From the NCBI GenBank assembly GCA_036924285.1, contig JAYKYS010000004.1, positions 18,694,001 through 18,758,000 on the forward strand: a stretch of DNA of 64,000 nucleotides. The letters are read 5' to 3'. This document shows, one piece after another, positions 1 to 10,690 of the stretch. The notes beneath the pieces were generated by a model, which had not been told where the DNA came from, did no database searches, and was given only the letters and a program-made list of their open reading frames with translations. Made by a program: the position numbers and the translations under genes. Every line of letters begins with the position of its first letter. Within the stretch, counting starts at the first letter, position 1. The stretch comes from Asterella californica (taxonomy: Eukaryota; Streptophyta; Marchantiopsida; Marchantiales; Aytoniaceae).

Positions 1-200
1 GAAGAAAAGCTCATTCATTCAAAGTAAATTTCAATCCATACATCCAAAGTAAAACATTGACATACATCTAAAGTAAAAAGAAATACATTCATTCAAAGTA
101 AATCCATACATTCAAAGTAGAAGCATTGACATACATTCAAATTAAAAAAAATTGTACCTTCATTCAAAGTAAAACATTCAATATTCATTCAAAATCATGA
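1..200. repeat. AT-rich degenerate short tandem repeat
   Basis: The first 200 bases repeat variants of cattcattcaaagtaaa and gacatacatctaaagtaaa with irregular spacing. No coding potential was seen. From 200 to about 1020 the sequence stays AT-rich and I see no gene or recognisable element in it. Confidence 0.6.
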
Positions 201-1129
201 ACGAGGTGATGTCAAGAATCACTTACGTCTGATTTCACAAAGTCATACGACAAAGCATCAGCTAGTTCATAACGTCTAAGCTAGTCTAGATCAAAATCAG
301 TTACACATGATCATACATCTTCTTGATCAACCCATGCCCTTTACATTTATGTTCCAGATCATCCTCTAGATGAAAAGTTATATGTAACACATCATCAGAT
401 GTGTTACCGCTTCTTCTGTTGGTATCTAAATATTCGCAAAAAAAACAAATATACATTTATGAACTCTCATTCCCTTATCCCAACTGAAAATATCAAATGA
501 AATACTAAGAAGAAAATAGATGTGAGTCCACTAACCTTAAAACTTCTCTCACGTAGATGAGAGTACGATGAAAGATCATGTGAATAATCAAAGAGACGAA
601 TGTAAAATATACAAAAATACACAGGTCATGATGACAAAGAACCAATGTTAAGTCGTATTTAAACATGCATGACCGGAACTCAAAAAACATATAAAATATC
701 AAAAAAAGTAACCTTAACTTATCGAATATCAAATCCGTTCAACCAAAACATACATTTAATACAAAAAGATTACATCAGTGTAAAGAAAGTGCAATCAACT
801 GGTTAAATATTTAAATTACATTTACATATATTTTTCTTTCTTTAATATATTCGACTCCAACTTTAATCACTCCTGCAGAGTGCTTCTGAACTACACAAGA
901 GAAAATTACAAGCAAAATAAAGGGTGGATGAATAGCCACTCACTTGCTGGCAAAACTCATTATATTTAGTCAAAATATATTCAATGGCCACCACGTAATC
1001 TCCTAATAAACTAACTCGTTGTTACATCAAAATGATAACATGGAACGCCTTGAACCTAATGCATTCTGCACTACGAGCCATTGGACACGGCCCATTTGGC
1101 ATAACCTCATAAGGGCTATTTACACCACG

Positions 1130-1530
1130 GAATGCTTGAAAAGATGTTCCGCACTTACTTGACGTAGGTCTCAAAGTGCATAATGTCTCTCCGACTTCCA
1201 CGCATACTGTTTCGATGGAACTCACACCACAAAACACCTCTTCGGCGTTCCGTGTTGTAGTTACAATGAGACACACACTACGGAAAGTCAAAATGGTGTT
1301 CCACGATGTGTCATATTCAACGTCAAGAGGATGTTCTGCGTTGTGAACATGACGGCATTCCACATTGTGAATCTTACCGTAGAACATCCTTTCAGACAAT
1401 TCTGTGGTGAATTTTCTAGCCCAAAACGCTGCCGTGGTCACGCCGCGCTAGAAAACCTAATGCGGCATGACCAATTTGACATTCCGCAGCAATATTTTTA
1501 GTGTGACACGTCGGCATCGCCATTCCGCAG
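1130..1530. repeat. Cluster of TTCCGC/TTCCAC-type short repeats, possible transposon subterminal region
   Basis: At least seven variants of a 10-13 base motif occur in about 400 bp: gttccgcactta, gttccgtgttgtag, gttccacgatgtg, gttctgcgttgtg, attccacattgtg, and attccgcag twice. Inverted forms such as cggaatg and tgcggcatga are mixed in. Clustered degenerate subterminal motifs in both orientations are typical of CACTA (En/Spm) and some other DNA transposons, which bind transposase there. Terminal inverted repeats and a target duplication were not found, so the assignment is inference. The neighbouring pseudogene at 2069-2843 may belong to the same element. Confidence 0.35.
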
Positions 1531-2068
1531 TAAAAAAGAGTTATGTCTAAAAGTTGTTCTGTTGAACACTTTAGCATAACTTTCAGATCGGAAGGTGTTC
1601 TGCTCTGCTACAGATTACACATCAAAGTACATTCTATCTTTCACACTCAAATAATCCACAACAAAAACAACAGCAACTCCCAGTCAATCTAAAGCAATAC
1701 AAACATCCACCTCAATTTCAAACAACTCTGCTTCTCCATGATCTCTTCTCCATGTCTTGTCTTCTCTACGATCCTTTTACCAACTTCCAGAGCGCTTCCA
1801 CCTTCCACCTTCCATTCCGCTTCAATACCAACCAGCATTCAACAAGAAAAGAAAATTGGAGAAGGAGAGAACGAGAACAAGAACAAAAGGAAGAGAAGAA
1901 GAGAATGAGAATAATATATTCAAAATTTATATAACATAATGTCTTCACATTCTACTTCGGAAAAGAAAACATCATATATATTCTCATACTTCTTCTAAAG
2001 ATCGATTTAATCTTGACAAATCTGCTAACAATGAAGCTTGCTTCTCTACTCTAGTTCTCTTAGTTTCT

Positions 2069-2843
2069 TCAGCAAACAGGAAGATCGTGAAATGTTTCTA
2101 ATGCAGATGTCGCTGGAGGCGATATTGAGATGTCTTCGAAATGAGCCACTTCTTCATCAGCAGATGGTTGGAAATTCTCAGTCCGATCAACAATTTCTCC
2201 TGCATGCATCTGTGAGTCTTGTATTTCACTCACAAAATCGCGATCTAACATAGACTAAAAATCAGAACGAGGTTGGTGATCATCGTCTTCTATCAATATA
2301 CTCTCAGAAAAATAGAATCACTCAATCCAACATTAACAGTCATATGAGATCTTATGTTAACTCTACTCCTGTATAAATGATGCATTCTATAGAAAAATGG
2401 ACACTTTGCATTCAACTTCTGCTCTAATGTTATCTCGGATTGAATTTCGAGATAACTTTGTATCAGTGCGATAAGTCTAACACAGATACCATCTAAGAAC
2501 TCTCGTGCCTTCTTATAATTATCTAGATATCTCTCCTCCTTCTTTTGAATTATCACGCCGGTTATGAGAGGAAATCATAATCATGTCAAATGGATTGTCA
2601 TGACAGCAAAAGCCGTAGTCTTGAAATGACTCTCTGTCCAATCTTCGTATGCTTGTCCGATCCATGAAGTGCAGAAAAATTGTCCGGATCCTCTAAATAC
2701 TCTACAATCTTGTTGTAATCTGCCTCACACGTCTTGAAACGTTTGCTGCAGGTTTTGTTCACAACAATACTATTCTTAGAGGTCATGTCTTCAACACCGG
2801 AAACTTCTACTTGGAATTCTAAATTGTTATTAACAACAGACAT
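2069..2843 (-). pseudogene. Frameshifted ORF of a transposon-associated plant/oomycete protein family
   Basis: An ATG at 2843 opens 81 codons with a segment beginning KTCEADYNKIVEYLEDPDNF. A +1 frame continues it with TTAFAVMTIHL, then a third segment reads LITG, YLDNYKKAREFLDG, and KLNAKCPFFYRMHHLYRSR. This order (KxC..DY..YL.DP, then an AFAVM helix, then NYKKA..FL, then KL...CPxFYRM..L) is one I know from many uncharacterised proteins next to mobile elements in plants and oomycetes, which often carry a Myb/trihelix-like fold. An acidic stretch in the ORF at 2251-2069 could be its C-terminus. The change of frame and in-frame stops mean the copy is broken. The exact family name is not certain. 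Confidence 0.45.
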
Positions 2844-5800
2844 GATGAACAGCTTTCTTCTAATTTGAGTACTTCTCTACACTCAACACCTTGAATGGTT
2901 CAACTGAGACAAATTGCAGCGGATAATAATGAAAAAGTGAGGACAAGCAAACTGAATTTTGAACAATGTTCTATCTCTACCTTAACGGTATTTTATGATC
3001 GTTGCTAAAAACCCAATTTGAATTAGAGTTTATCGCTAATTCACGAACTTACAACTAAGTCTGGAAAGGAACGTAATGTTGTCCGTAATCGTAAGAACAG
3101 ACTACATAGGCCCCTCAAACCGAATTATCCTCTTCCGTAAAACCACATCATATCAAGATTACGAAGTTGGATGTAATTCCCATAATGAAATTTATGGTTA
3201 TGAGTTTGAGACGTCCTACTAGAGTTCCGAGTATTATGTGGATGTTTTGCTTATCTTTCGCATGTCTTGATAACACATATTGTTTGTTGCTTATAGACTA
3301 CTTTAATCGGTTGGGCGAACGAGATCTCGCCCCCAACTACAAAGATTTACTTGACCCCACTCCTAATACGTTTGCAGGACTTGACACACCCCTCTTAAAT
3401 TTGTATTACTTTACCTCATCCTTTAGTAGCAATAACAAGTTCAACAGGTTTATCGTACTATGTGTACTTCGTTGCATTATCACCTCTTCCAAGTTCGGAA
3501 GAGATGATATATGTATTCTGTATTAATTTATTCACTAACCTTTTCTCTTGGAAGGATTAGTGAATAAATTAATAATACACAAAAGATAATACTTTTGTTC
3601 ACTTGGAGCCAGCAGCTTTATACGAGGAATGAGATATCTTCCCAGTCTCTACTTATTGGTTTTCATGTACAGAACGTGACCATGTGTACAGTAAGAAATC
3701 TAGTTTATTTATAGATTTTAAATTTAGTAATTTAACTTTTATTGTTTAAAGAAGATATTAAATTTAACTCAAATAAGTATGTTACCAGTTGAATACCAAC
3801 CTGCATAATTACCTCTGAAACAGTTCGGAGGTTCTTCGCGTCTCTCCATTTTACAGTGCTTTTAAATTTGTCATCTCTAGCCAGCTCAAAGCCAATTATT
3901 TTTGCTTATTTTCAGTAACTATCTTAACTTTTGTCCTTTGTCCTTTTCCTTCTGTTTGGCAAAAGGAGAGTTTGCATGCATATTCGTCATGAGAGACGTT
4001 GCAGAAGACAAATAGAGAGACTGCTGAGATTGTTCTCCTGTTGTAAAAACATTCTCAACGAAATTTTTCTTGCATATACATGTTCCTGACATGCACTTCT
4101 TTATTTCAAATGACCGAAACATTTTGACCTGCTGAACCTGAGATTGTGAGTCAAAAGTCGACTTAAATAACGTAAAGTTAAGAGGATTGAGGTAAAATCA
4201 AACAAAACGTATTAGAGGTGAAGTGGTAGGGTCAAGTCAAGTGGTAGGGTCAAGTCCACCAAACGTATTAAAGGTGAAGTCAAGTAATTTGCTGCGGCTG
4301 GGGGTAACATCCCGTTAGCCTCGGATCGTAACGCTTACTATACATGTACATAATGTCTTAGCTGGAGCTAACTATACACGTACATAGTGTCTTAGCTGGG
4401 GCGTATGTACGCAACATACGTGTTCAAATGTTAACATGATTGTCACTCGTTCGGTAAATCATCGTAGTCCGGCCCGATTTAATGTAATTACCTTCACCTT
4501 GTCTACTCTCCCCAAGAATCTTCCCATTTGTGTGCTGTCCCAAGTCACACGCTTTAAAACCGTGAATTCTGAACAGAAACTTTCTCTGCACCTAGGAAGA
4601 CCTCGTTGTAGGGCAAAGACTCACTCCTGCCAACGCTGCCGACTGCAATGCTTAGTACTGCCCACGCGCTACATGGTCACTGAGCGCAGACCCCGGCTTC
4701 TTGTCTGAAATCGGTATTACAGGAAATGGTGGCGTCGTCCACGTTTGTTCGTCCCGCCGGAAAGGAAGTAGAGCCTAACTCACTTATGATTCCTTAAGGC
4801 AACTCAACGTTTACATGCCCGCAAAATCCCCAATTACAGGGGAGCGGGGGGTAACGCCAGGCTATTAAACTTGTTCCACGACTTCCAGCCAACTCTAGCA
4901 CGTGGTAGTAGATGGTCAAAGCTCATACAAAATGAACTAATAGCATTTTACTATAAATGAACTCGCTGTTGAGATGAAGCGACTTCTAAAATCATCAGCT
5001 CTTCTCGAGTGAACCCAGGACCAAGCACAATACTTCCAATTTCTGCTTAACAGCGCGACTCCTATCCTCCATCCGCCGAAGTTACTTGGTTCACTACGAC
5101 GTTCGTAGACCGCTCCCATCGGAAGTACTGTCCAGTGACTCCAGTCCCTCATACACCTTCCACCCACTAGACAAACTTCTAAATCACCATAAACCTCGGT
5201 ACAAGCCCTCGATTGTAACCATCTATACGACTTGACCTAGAGATGAGAAAAACACGATAAGTCTAAGCTACTTCCCACGAAACATTTGTTTAATGTACCG
5301 TTTCGAGTAGTACGTCCTCACCTGAGCGCGTCACCCTTCTTCAGCCGGTGACAGTGGACGCCTCTTGTTCCAAAAGGCCGATTTCCACTCGGGAATAAAA
5401 GCCTATATAAGATATTCTTGTCTCCAAAAAGTGGCTCAAACCCAAGCATCATCGCTGCCCAGATAAAAACTGAATTTCCAGATGAGAATTACAAGGGTTC
5501 AACACAGACAACCTCTGTACCAGGCAAAACGAGTGCAAGTGAGCATGAAGAGTCTAGACATAAACGAGGCGTTAACAGCATAGCCATTATCACTCATTCC
5601 ACAAACATCCACACACCTCATTCCATCACGTGATGATATATTATCAAGCCCGTCTCAGACGTGAGGCAATAGTCATGCACACACCGTTTCGTTTGTCATG
5701 AACCTAAAGGTTCACGTACGATTCTCAAGACTTACACTTTAACCCCGGAAAACGGGCTTCAATATTACCACTAGGAGCTAGTGCCATTCCAAATTACTGG
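2844..5800. other. Intergenic stretch without a recognised gene
   Basis: No ORF here matches a family I know. Small direct repeats are visible: 'agtggtagggtcaagtc' twice near 4208-4252, 'aacgtatta(g/a)aggtgaagt' at 4186 and 4263, and two copies of a 30-base unit around 4338-4402 (tacatgtacataatgtcttagctgg and its variant). They look like local duplications rather than a defined element. Confidence 0.5.
3522..3573. repeat. 17-bp inverted repeat (hairpin)
   Basis: attaatttattcactaa at 3522-3538 is matched exactly by its reverse complement at 3557-3573, separated by 18 bases that can extend the stem through cctt/aagg with one bulge. It may be the core of a small MITE-like element. No flanking target duplication was identified. 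Confidence 0.6.
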
Positions 5801-5819
5801 GTTTCATCAGCACAAGAGT

Positions 5820-6398
5820 TTACTCATGACATGTTATATATCTTCCTGACCCACTCGAGAGCCGATCTGCTCCAGTAAGAGGCGAGTCTGCTGTTCCATT
5901 CTTTCCTCCCGTAACAAAGCGCACATGGAAGATCATCACAATACAAAGAATAATGGTAGTTCGACTTCGGCCATCAGAAGTATCATATGTCGAAATGACG
6001 CTCACCAAACCATGGTTGACATAAGACAACATCAACAAAAAAGGTCTAAATTGCCTTCTTAGTAAAGCTTAAATGCAGTATGTCATAAGACCCGGCAGAG
6101 CACACTACGAGGACCTTCGACATATCGCTAGAAGTTGACACAACTTTGCCGCCAAAAATTAAGCTCTGTACACCCCCCTCCTCTGTGCCCTTATCTAAAC
6201 TTCGGGTAGGAGGTCCATCTATGTCAGCTAAAAACGAGGTAGTAACAATCCAGTTAATCATGGGCACAACTTGAGCTGCTTTGTCAATTACGTCACTCAA
6301 CCTGGCAATGTGGCTTAGAGTACTTCCACAGAGAGTCTCCAAGACCAAAACAGAGCAGAATGTATCTACGGCCTGAGCCACAGAGGTTACAGACCTTC
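5820..6398 (-). other. Downstream flank, probable 3' UTR of the BTF3 gene
   Basis: This stretch directly follows the BTF3 stop codon on the minus strand. It contains an open frame at 6381-6046 whose translation I do not recognise and which lies where a 3' UTR is expected. No polyadenylation signal was assigned. Confidence 0.35.
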
Positions 6399-8040
6399 CT
6401 AAGAAGATTCTTCCTTGGCAGCTTCCTCAAAAGTTTCTCCCTCAACAAGGTCAGGAACGTCATCATCATCCTCGTCCTCGGCACCTGCAGTCTCCTGTCT
6501 CTGGTACTGCTGAGCGATCTTCTTCAAGTTAGGCAGATTATCTGGTCCTGATAACGCATTTACATGACAAAATATTAGCGAGAAACCACCAACGCTGAAT
6601 CCGAAGCACGGCACGGCTGCAACAAACACCGAAAATTCATCAAAGCGGTTGTGCTTACCGAGCTGGTTGATGATGCCCGGCAGTAGATCTTGCAATTCTG
6701 CCACACCATCGTTACGTGAGTAAATAAAAAAAATTTACTGCATAAACGACCCAATCGATGCTACAAGAATACAAGACCTTCAAACACCCTTTAATCCATA
6801 TGCCACTGACATACTGAACACGGAATGACAACTACAAGCCGACACACCATACAGTACTAACACCGCGGACACAGAAGAACAGACTGGAAGAACAGACTAA
6901 AACCTCGACCTCTGAGGTATGTTTGACCTTGTGAATGAAGACAAAATCTACACTTAAACTGCTACTACCATACAACTCCACAACGGAGGGCAAAACTAAA
7001 TACGGACGGATTCAGCTCCAACAAGTATATGAAGGCAACTCCCGTATCAGATGGTAAGGGAGTGGAAGAACGTACTCTTTGATTGCGATGGCCCACTGAC
7101 AACCCACGTATTGGCAGCAATTGATGCTTGAACTGTGAAAGACAAAGCGATTTTCAAGTTCACGAAATGTTCAAATTGATTACAGTCAGATGCCTACAGG
7201 AAACTCAGTTAAGTGAATGAACCGGTACCCTATGTTCAGAATCAGGTCAAGTTGCTCTAGTACATGTAGAACGAGAGTACTGCACAATCTGCATAAAACG
7301 AGAGAATATGCAACGTTCACATTTATATACTCAATAAAAAGGTTTTCCCAAGCTAATCCTTCTTCCATCACCTGCACAATAAGACCTTCTTGGCATAACC
7401 GATACACAACCACATCACAGACAATAGGTCTAACCTTTTGGATTCACAAAGTGGATAACAGTTTCATCCTTGAAGATATTCACTTCCTCGATACCAGGAA
7501 TGGTGTTCACTCCGAGTCTCTTCAGAGTGTTTTGCAACCTCTTGTCGTCTGTGGTAGTAGTCTTGTGAACGGCTTTTTTCTTTCTGGAATAACAAAAGAG
7601 CAATTCACCATCTTGTATCGCTGACCTCAAGGAGAAAAACAAAACTTCAACATCGAAGCTGATTCCAACGCTCATAGTACGTAAAAATTAGGGTTATCGT
7701 TCAGAGAAACAAAACAGGTTGAGGTTGTCTGCATGATAACCTCCGTTACACAGATAACGAAGGTCCAGCAGGCAGTATGGCTAGAAAAGAAATGAGCGGA
7801 GTGTCCAGGCAGGCTGCAAGCTGAGCCAAATGCTCAATTCAGTATCCAAAATGTGATCCCACTTGTCCCATGGTACAGACGACACAGTATGTAGGAAAAC
7901 AAAGAGGACGAGTCCGTTTATATCCACCGAGATGAACCTCAAAAACACCCGAAAACGACAACCACTGCGTACCTGCGTACACTACCCTTCCCGCCAGTGC
8001 GCACGGCACTGGCCATCTTCATCAGCTTTTCCCTATTCAT
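6399..8040 (-). CDS. BTF3: Nascent polypeptide-associated complex subunit beta (BTF3), 5 exons
   Basis: Beta subunit of the NAC heterodimer, which binds ribosomes at the exit tunnel and shields nascent chains in the cytosol. Exons on the minus strand are 8040-7973, 7583-7435, 7132-7076, 6697-6659 and 6547-6399 (462 nt, 153 aa). All introns are GT-AG and the phases join. Exon 1 gives [20 protein letters not shown]. Exon 2 begins [17 protein letters not shown] (conserved ribosome-binding and NAC domain start) and continues through [14 protein letters not shown]. Exon 3 holds [18 protein letters not shown], exon 4 [12 protein letters not shown], and exon 5 the acidic tail [17 protein letters not shown]. 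Length and tail match plant BTF3 proteins (about 150-165 aa). The ATG at 8040 is the only one giving the canonical N-terminus. Intron 1 contains TAACCCTAA on the sense strand (7696-7688), a telo-box-like sequence common in plant translation genes. No damage was seen. Confidence 0.96.
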
Positions 8041-8960
8041 CTGCACGTCGTAAAACCCACGAATTCAGCTAGACATCACAACAGCTAACAGGTACACCAA
8101 TCCCAGCAATCAACGCAGAAAACCCCACATTTACCGATCCCTGAACAGAACAATGCACACCTCAACTCAAGCAGCACTCGGCCACTTGCAGTCTGATCAG
8201 ATACTTCGACGACGTAAGTGAACACCGTCAACAAGGCGGATTGACAGCAAATCAGGCCTATGTATTAATCTACGAATCAATACACCAGAACCAGCTAATG
8301 AAGCCAAGCAACATCAACACACAGCAGACCAAAGAGTCGGCTGATCAAAACAGGTTTCAGATCGTGATGGTCGAGAAATTGCAAAACCTTGCTAGGGTAG
8401 CAGTTGGCCGCCGCGAGGGCAAGGGACTGAAGGAGCTGGCTTGGGCGAAGCTCGCAAAGGGAGAAAGGAGAATGTCCCCGCGGGCAAGAGGCTTGGAAGA
8501 CGGCCCAGCGGCGCCCTCAACTCTCCTCGCTCTCCGACTCCTCCAGGAACTCCACGATGGGAACTGTGCATCGTCATCCATCTGCGCTCCGCTCCATCAT
8601 CCCATGGACGGATGGTGAAGATGCCGTCAGCCATTCCTTCTCCTATCTCACGGCTCCTATTGCGTACGACCTGTTTCGGTGCTCGCTCTGCATACAGCAT
8701 GGATGGACCGAAGGATGGATTAGCCACCGGGTCCCACCCGCACCCACTGACTGCAAGCCCTCCCATACGTCTTCCCTTCTCTACTGTATCTCTTTCTCTC
8801 TCGCTCATATTAGGGTAAACACAACTGGAGGTTGGATGGGAGTCATGGGACATCTCCGAAGGGAGCCCACCCCCAACCCCAGCGCCAACCAGACCACGCT
8901 GTAGTGTTGTTCTTCTACTCGGTACTACTGCGTTCATTTCTTTTCTCCGTCCGGGAATTG
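8041..8960 (-). promoter_or_regulatory. GC-richer 5' flank of BTF3, probable promoter and 5' UTR
   Basis: Base composition rises sharply between about 8390 and 8900 compared with the AT-rich surroundings. It includes a CT-rich tract at 8770-8805 and TTACCCTAA on the BTF3 sense strand near 8818-8810, close to the plant telo-box that often sits upstream of ribosomal and translation genes. The long overlapping open frames here (for example 8937-8392 minus) look like a by-product of GC content: none resembles a known protein. The transcription start was not determined. Confidence 0.4.
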
Positions 8961-9160
8961 TTACAGCCAGCAGGGGGTGTAAAAGTTGTAACCGTTTCTA
9001 AAGGTTCTGGGCCCGCGAGAGAGAGTTACGATTTCGGACAGACTTTGGTGAGTGTTTTTTGTCTGTGTATTTTAGTAAATTTTTACTTTTTATCTATTTA
9101 GTTTTAATATTAAAACAGAAAATTGAATAAAAAATATAATATCCATTCAGGAATAAACCT

Positions 9161-9194
9161 ACAACGAACCACGATTGTTATCGTGGTTCGTTGT
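9161..9194. repeat. Perfect 15-bp hairpin with 4-nt loop
   Basis: acaacgaaccacgat at 9161-9175 is followed by tgtt and the exact reverse complement at 9180-9194. It is an isolated compact palindrome in AT-rich DNA, far from any gene end, so a transcript terminator role is not suggested. Confidence 0.85.
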
Positions 9195-9939
9195 TCGTCG
9201 TCGTTATAGAATTTTTATTTTTATTTTTATTTTTCAATCATCAAAAATTATTTTCTCCTGGAAAATATTTATTTTTTTAACTTTGACACCCCTAGTAAGA
9301 TATCTTTGGTGGCTCGCACTCCTCTCATGCAGTAGTAAGTCTCAGCACTAGGTCTCCTCTATAACATGAAGCGACGGTATATGTGAGGATCGTTGTGTCG
9401 GGGCATGATGCTTCGGACTAAATTCAATAGAAATGGATTTTAAGAGAACATCTGAATATTTTTCGTCAGAGATCGCACATAAGAATAAAACGGCACACAC
9501 AACTAATGTAGTATCCTAAGACATTGGCTTGCAATCACACACAGAATGATGTTTTTTTCTGACAGAGCTAGAAGTTTATACTCTAACTTGTTATATCTTA
9601 TCTAGTCTCGATCATTCATTCATCACTGCATTGCCATGGGCTCTTTGTCCAGTATGCTATGAAATACATTCATATTTGTTTTTTTTCTGCTCTTTCAGAC
9701 TCAACCAATCCTTGTCCACTCTCGCACGCTCCAGTGTGATTCATAATGCTTTGTGGATCGCTGGAGCGAAAAGAATTAAAAAAGAAAAATTTCAACAACG
9801 ATATGAGTTAGGCAAAATAGTAAGGTTAAATTAGAGTCGAATAAAGTGAATGTGTACTTTGTGGTTCACCATGACCCAAGATAGCTCAATTGACGAGAGG
9901 AGTCCCCATGTTAAGTATCTCCAAGAAGTACATACGGCT

Positions 9940-10325
9940 CTATATTTACATTCCTTGCATATTCACCTCTTTCATCTTCATCTCCTAAGAGTGGCAAAAT
10001 ATGCAAGGGTTTAATTTATTGTCTAATCTTTTCATCGAGAAAGATTAAATCATAAATTAAATGATTGATTGAAAATATATTTTTTATCAATATGTTTTCG
10101 CACTTCAAGTCTTTGTAGCGTGTACGCTTCCTTTGTAGGTTATGTTTGAATCTTCTTGCATCTCCAGGTTTGACTATCACTTACCATTTAAAGATAACTT
10201 AGACTTTTCTCTTAAACTTAATACAGAATTTTCATTTAATATTTATATCTTTTTTGATAATAAAAAACAAACAAACGTTCCCTGAAGTTGAATTGCATGT
10301 ATATTCCTTTTTAAACACCTCAAAA
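9940..10325. repeat. AT-rich dispersed repeat, copy 1 (MITE-like)
   Basis: The copy starts with tgcatattcacctctttcatcttc, runs through gggtttaatttattgtctaatctttt and gttatgtttgaatcttcttgcatctccagg, and ends with gataataaaaaac, gttccctgaagtt and gcatgtatattc. The same blocks in the same order occur at 10335-10690 and 13830-14180. There is no coding potential. The tgcatat-like motif at both ends suggests a non-autonomous element. Confidence 0.5.
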
Positions 10326-10334
10326 AGTGAATAC

Positions 10335-10690
10335 CTAGGCAAATTCACCTCTTCCATCTTCACATGGAAGAGGTAAATATACATGGGTTTGATTTATTAC
10401 CTCTAACTCTTTCATAAAGAAGGGTTATGTAATAAACTAATCTGTTAATTAACAGTATTTTTTCCATAAATACAAATGATCATACTTGTATTCGAAGCGC
10501 GTGGTTTTACTCTTCATTTATGAGTTATGTTGAGATCTTCCTGTATCTCCAGGTCCAGCTAATATTAACATTTATAAATAATATTAATATTTTTTCAGTT
10601 TATTATATAATTTCTACTTAACAGTTATGTCTTTTCTGATAACAAAAAACGAGTAAAAGCTCCCCAGAAGTTCATGCATGCATATTTAAT
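10335..10690. repeat. AT-rich dispersed repeat, copy 2 (MITE-like)
   Basis: Same order of blocks as copy 1: caaattcacctcttccatc, tgggtttgatttattac, an inverted ctctaactctttc/gaagggtta stem, gagatcttcctgtatctccagg, gataacaaaaaac, then agctccccagaagttcatgcatgcatat. It lies only about 10 bp after copy 1, so the pair is almost a tandem duplication, but divergence is high. Confidence 0.5.

Noticed and set aside
6046..6381. 111-codon open frame on the minus strand right after BTF3
   Set aside because: It follows the BTF3 stop in the position of a 3' UTR, resembles no family I know, and the BTF3 gene is complete without it.
8357..8937. Several overlapping open frames of 75-181 codons on both strands
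   Set aside because: They coincide with a local GC-rich stretch in the BTF3 5' region, overlap each other in different frames and show no protein-like motif.
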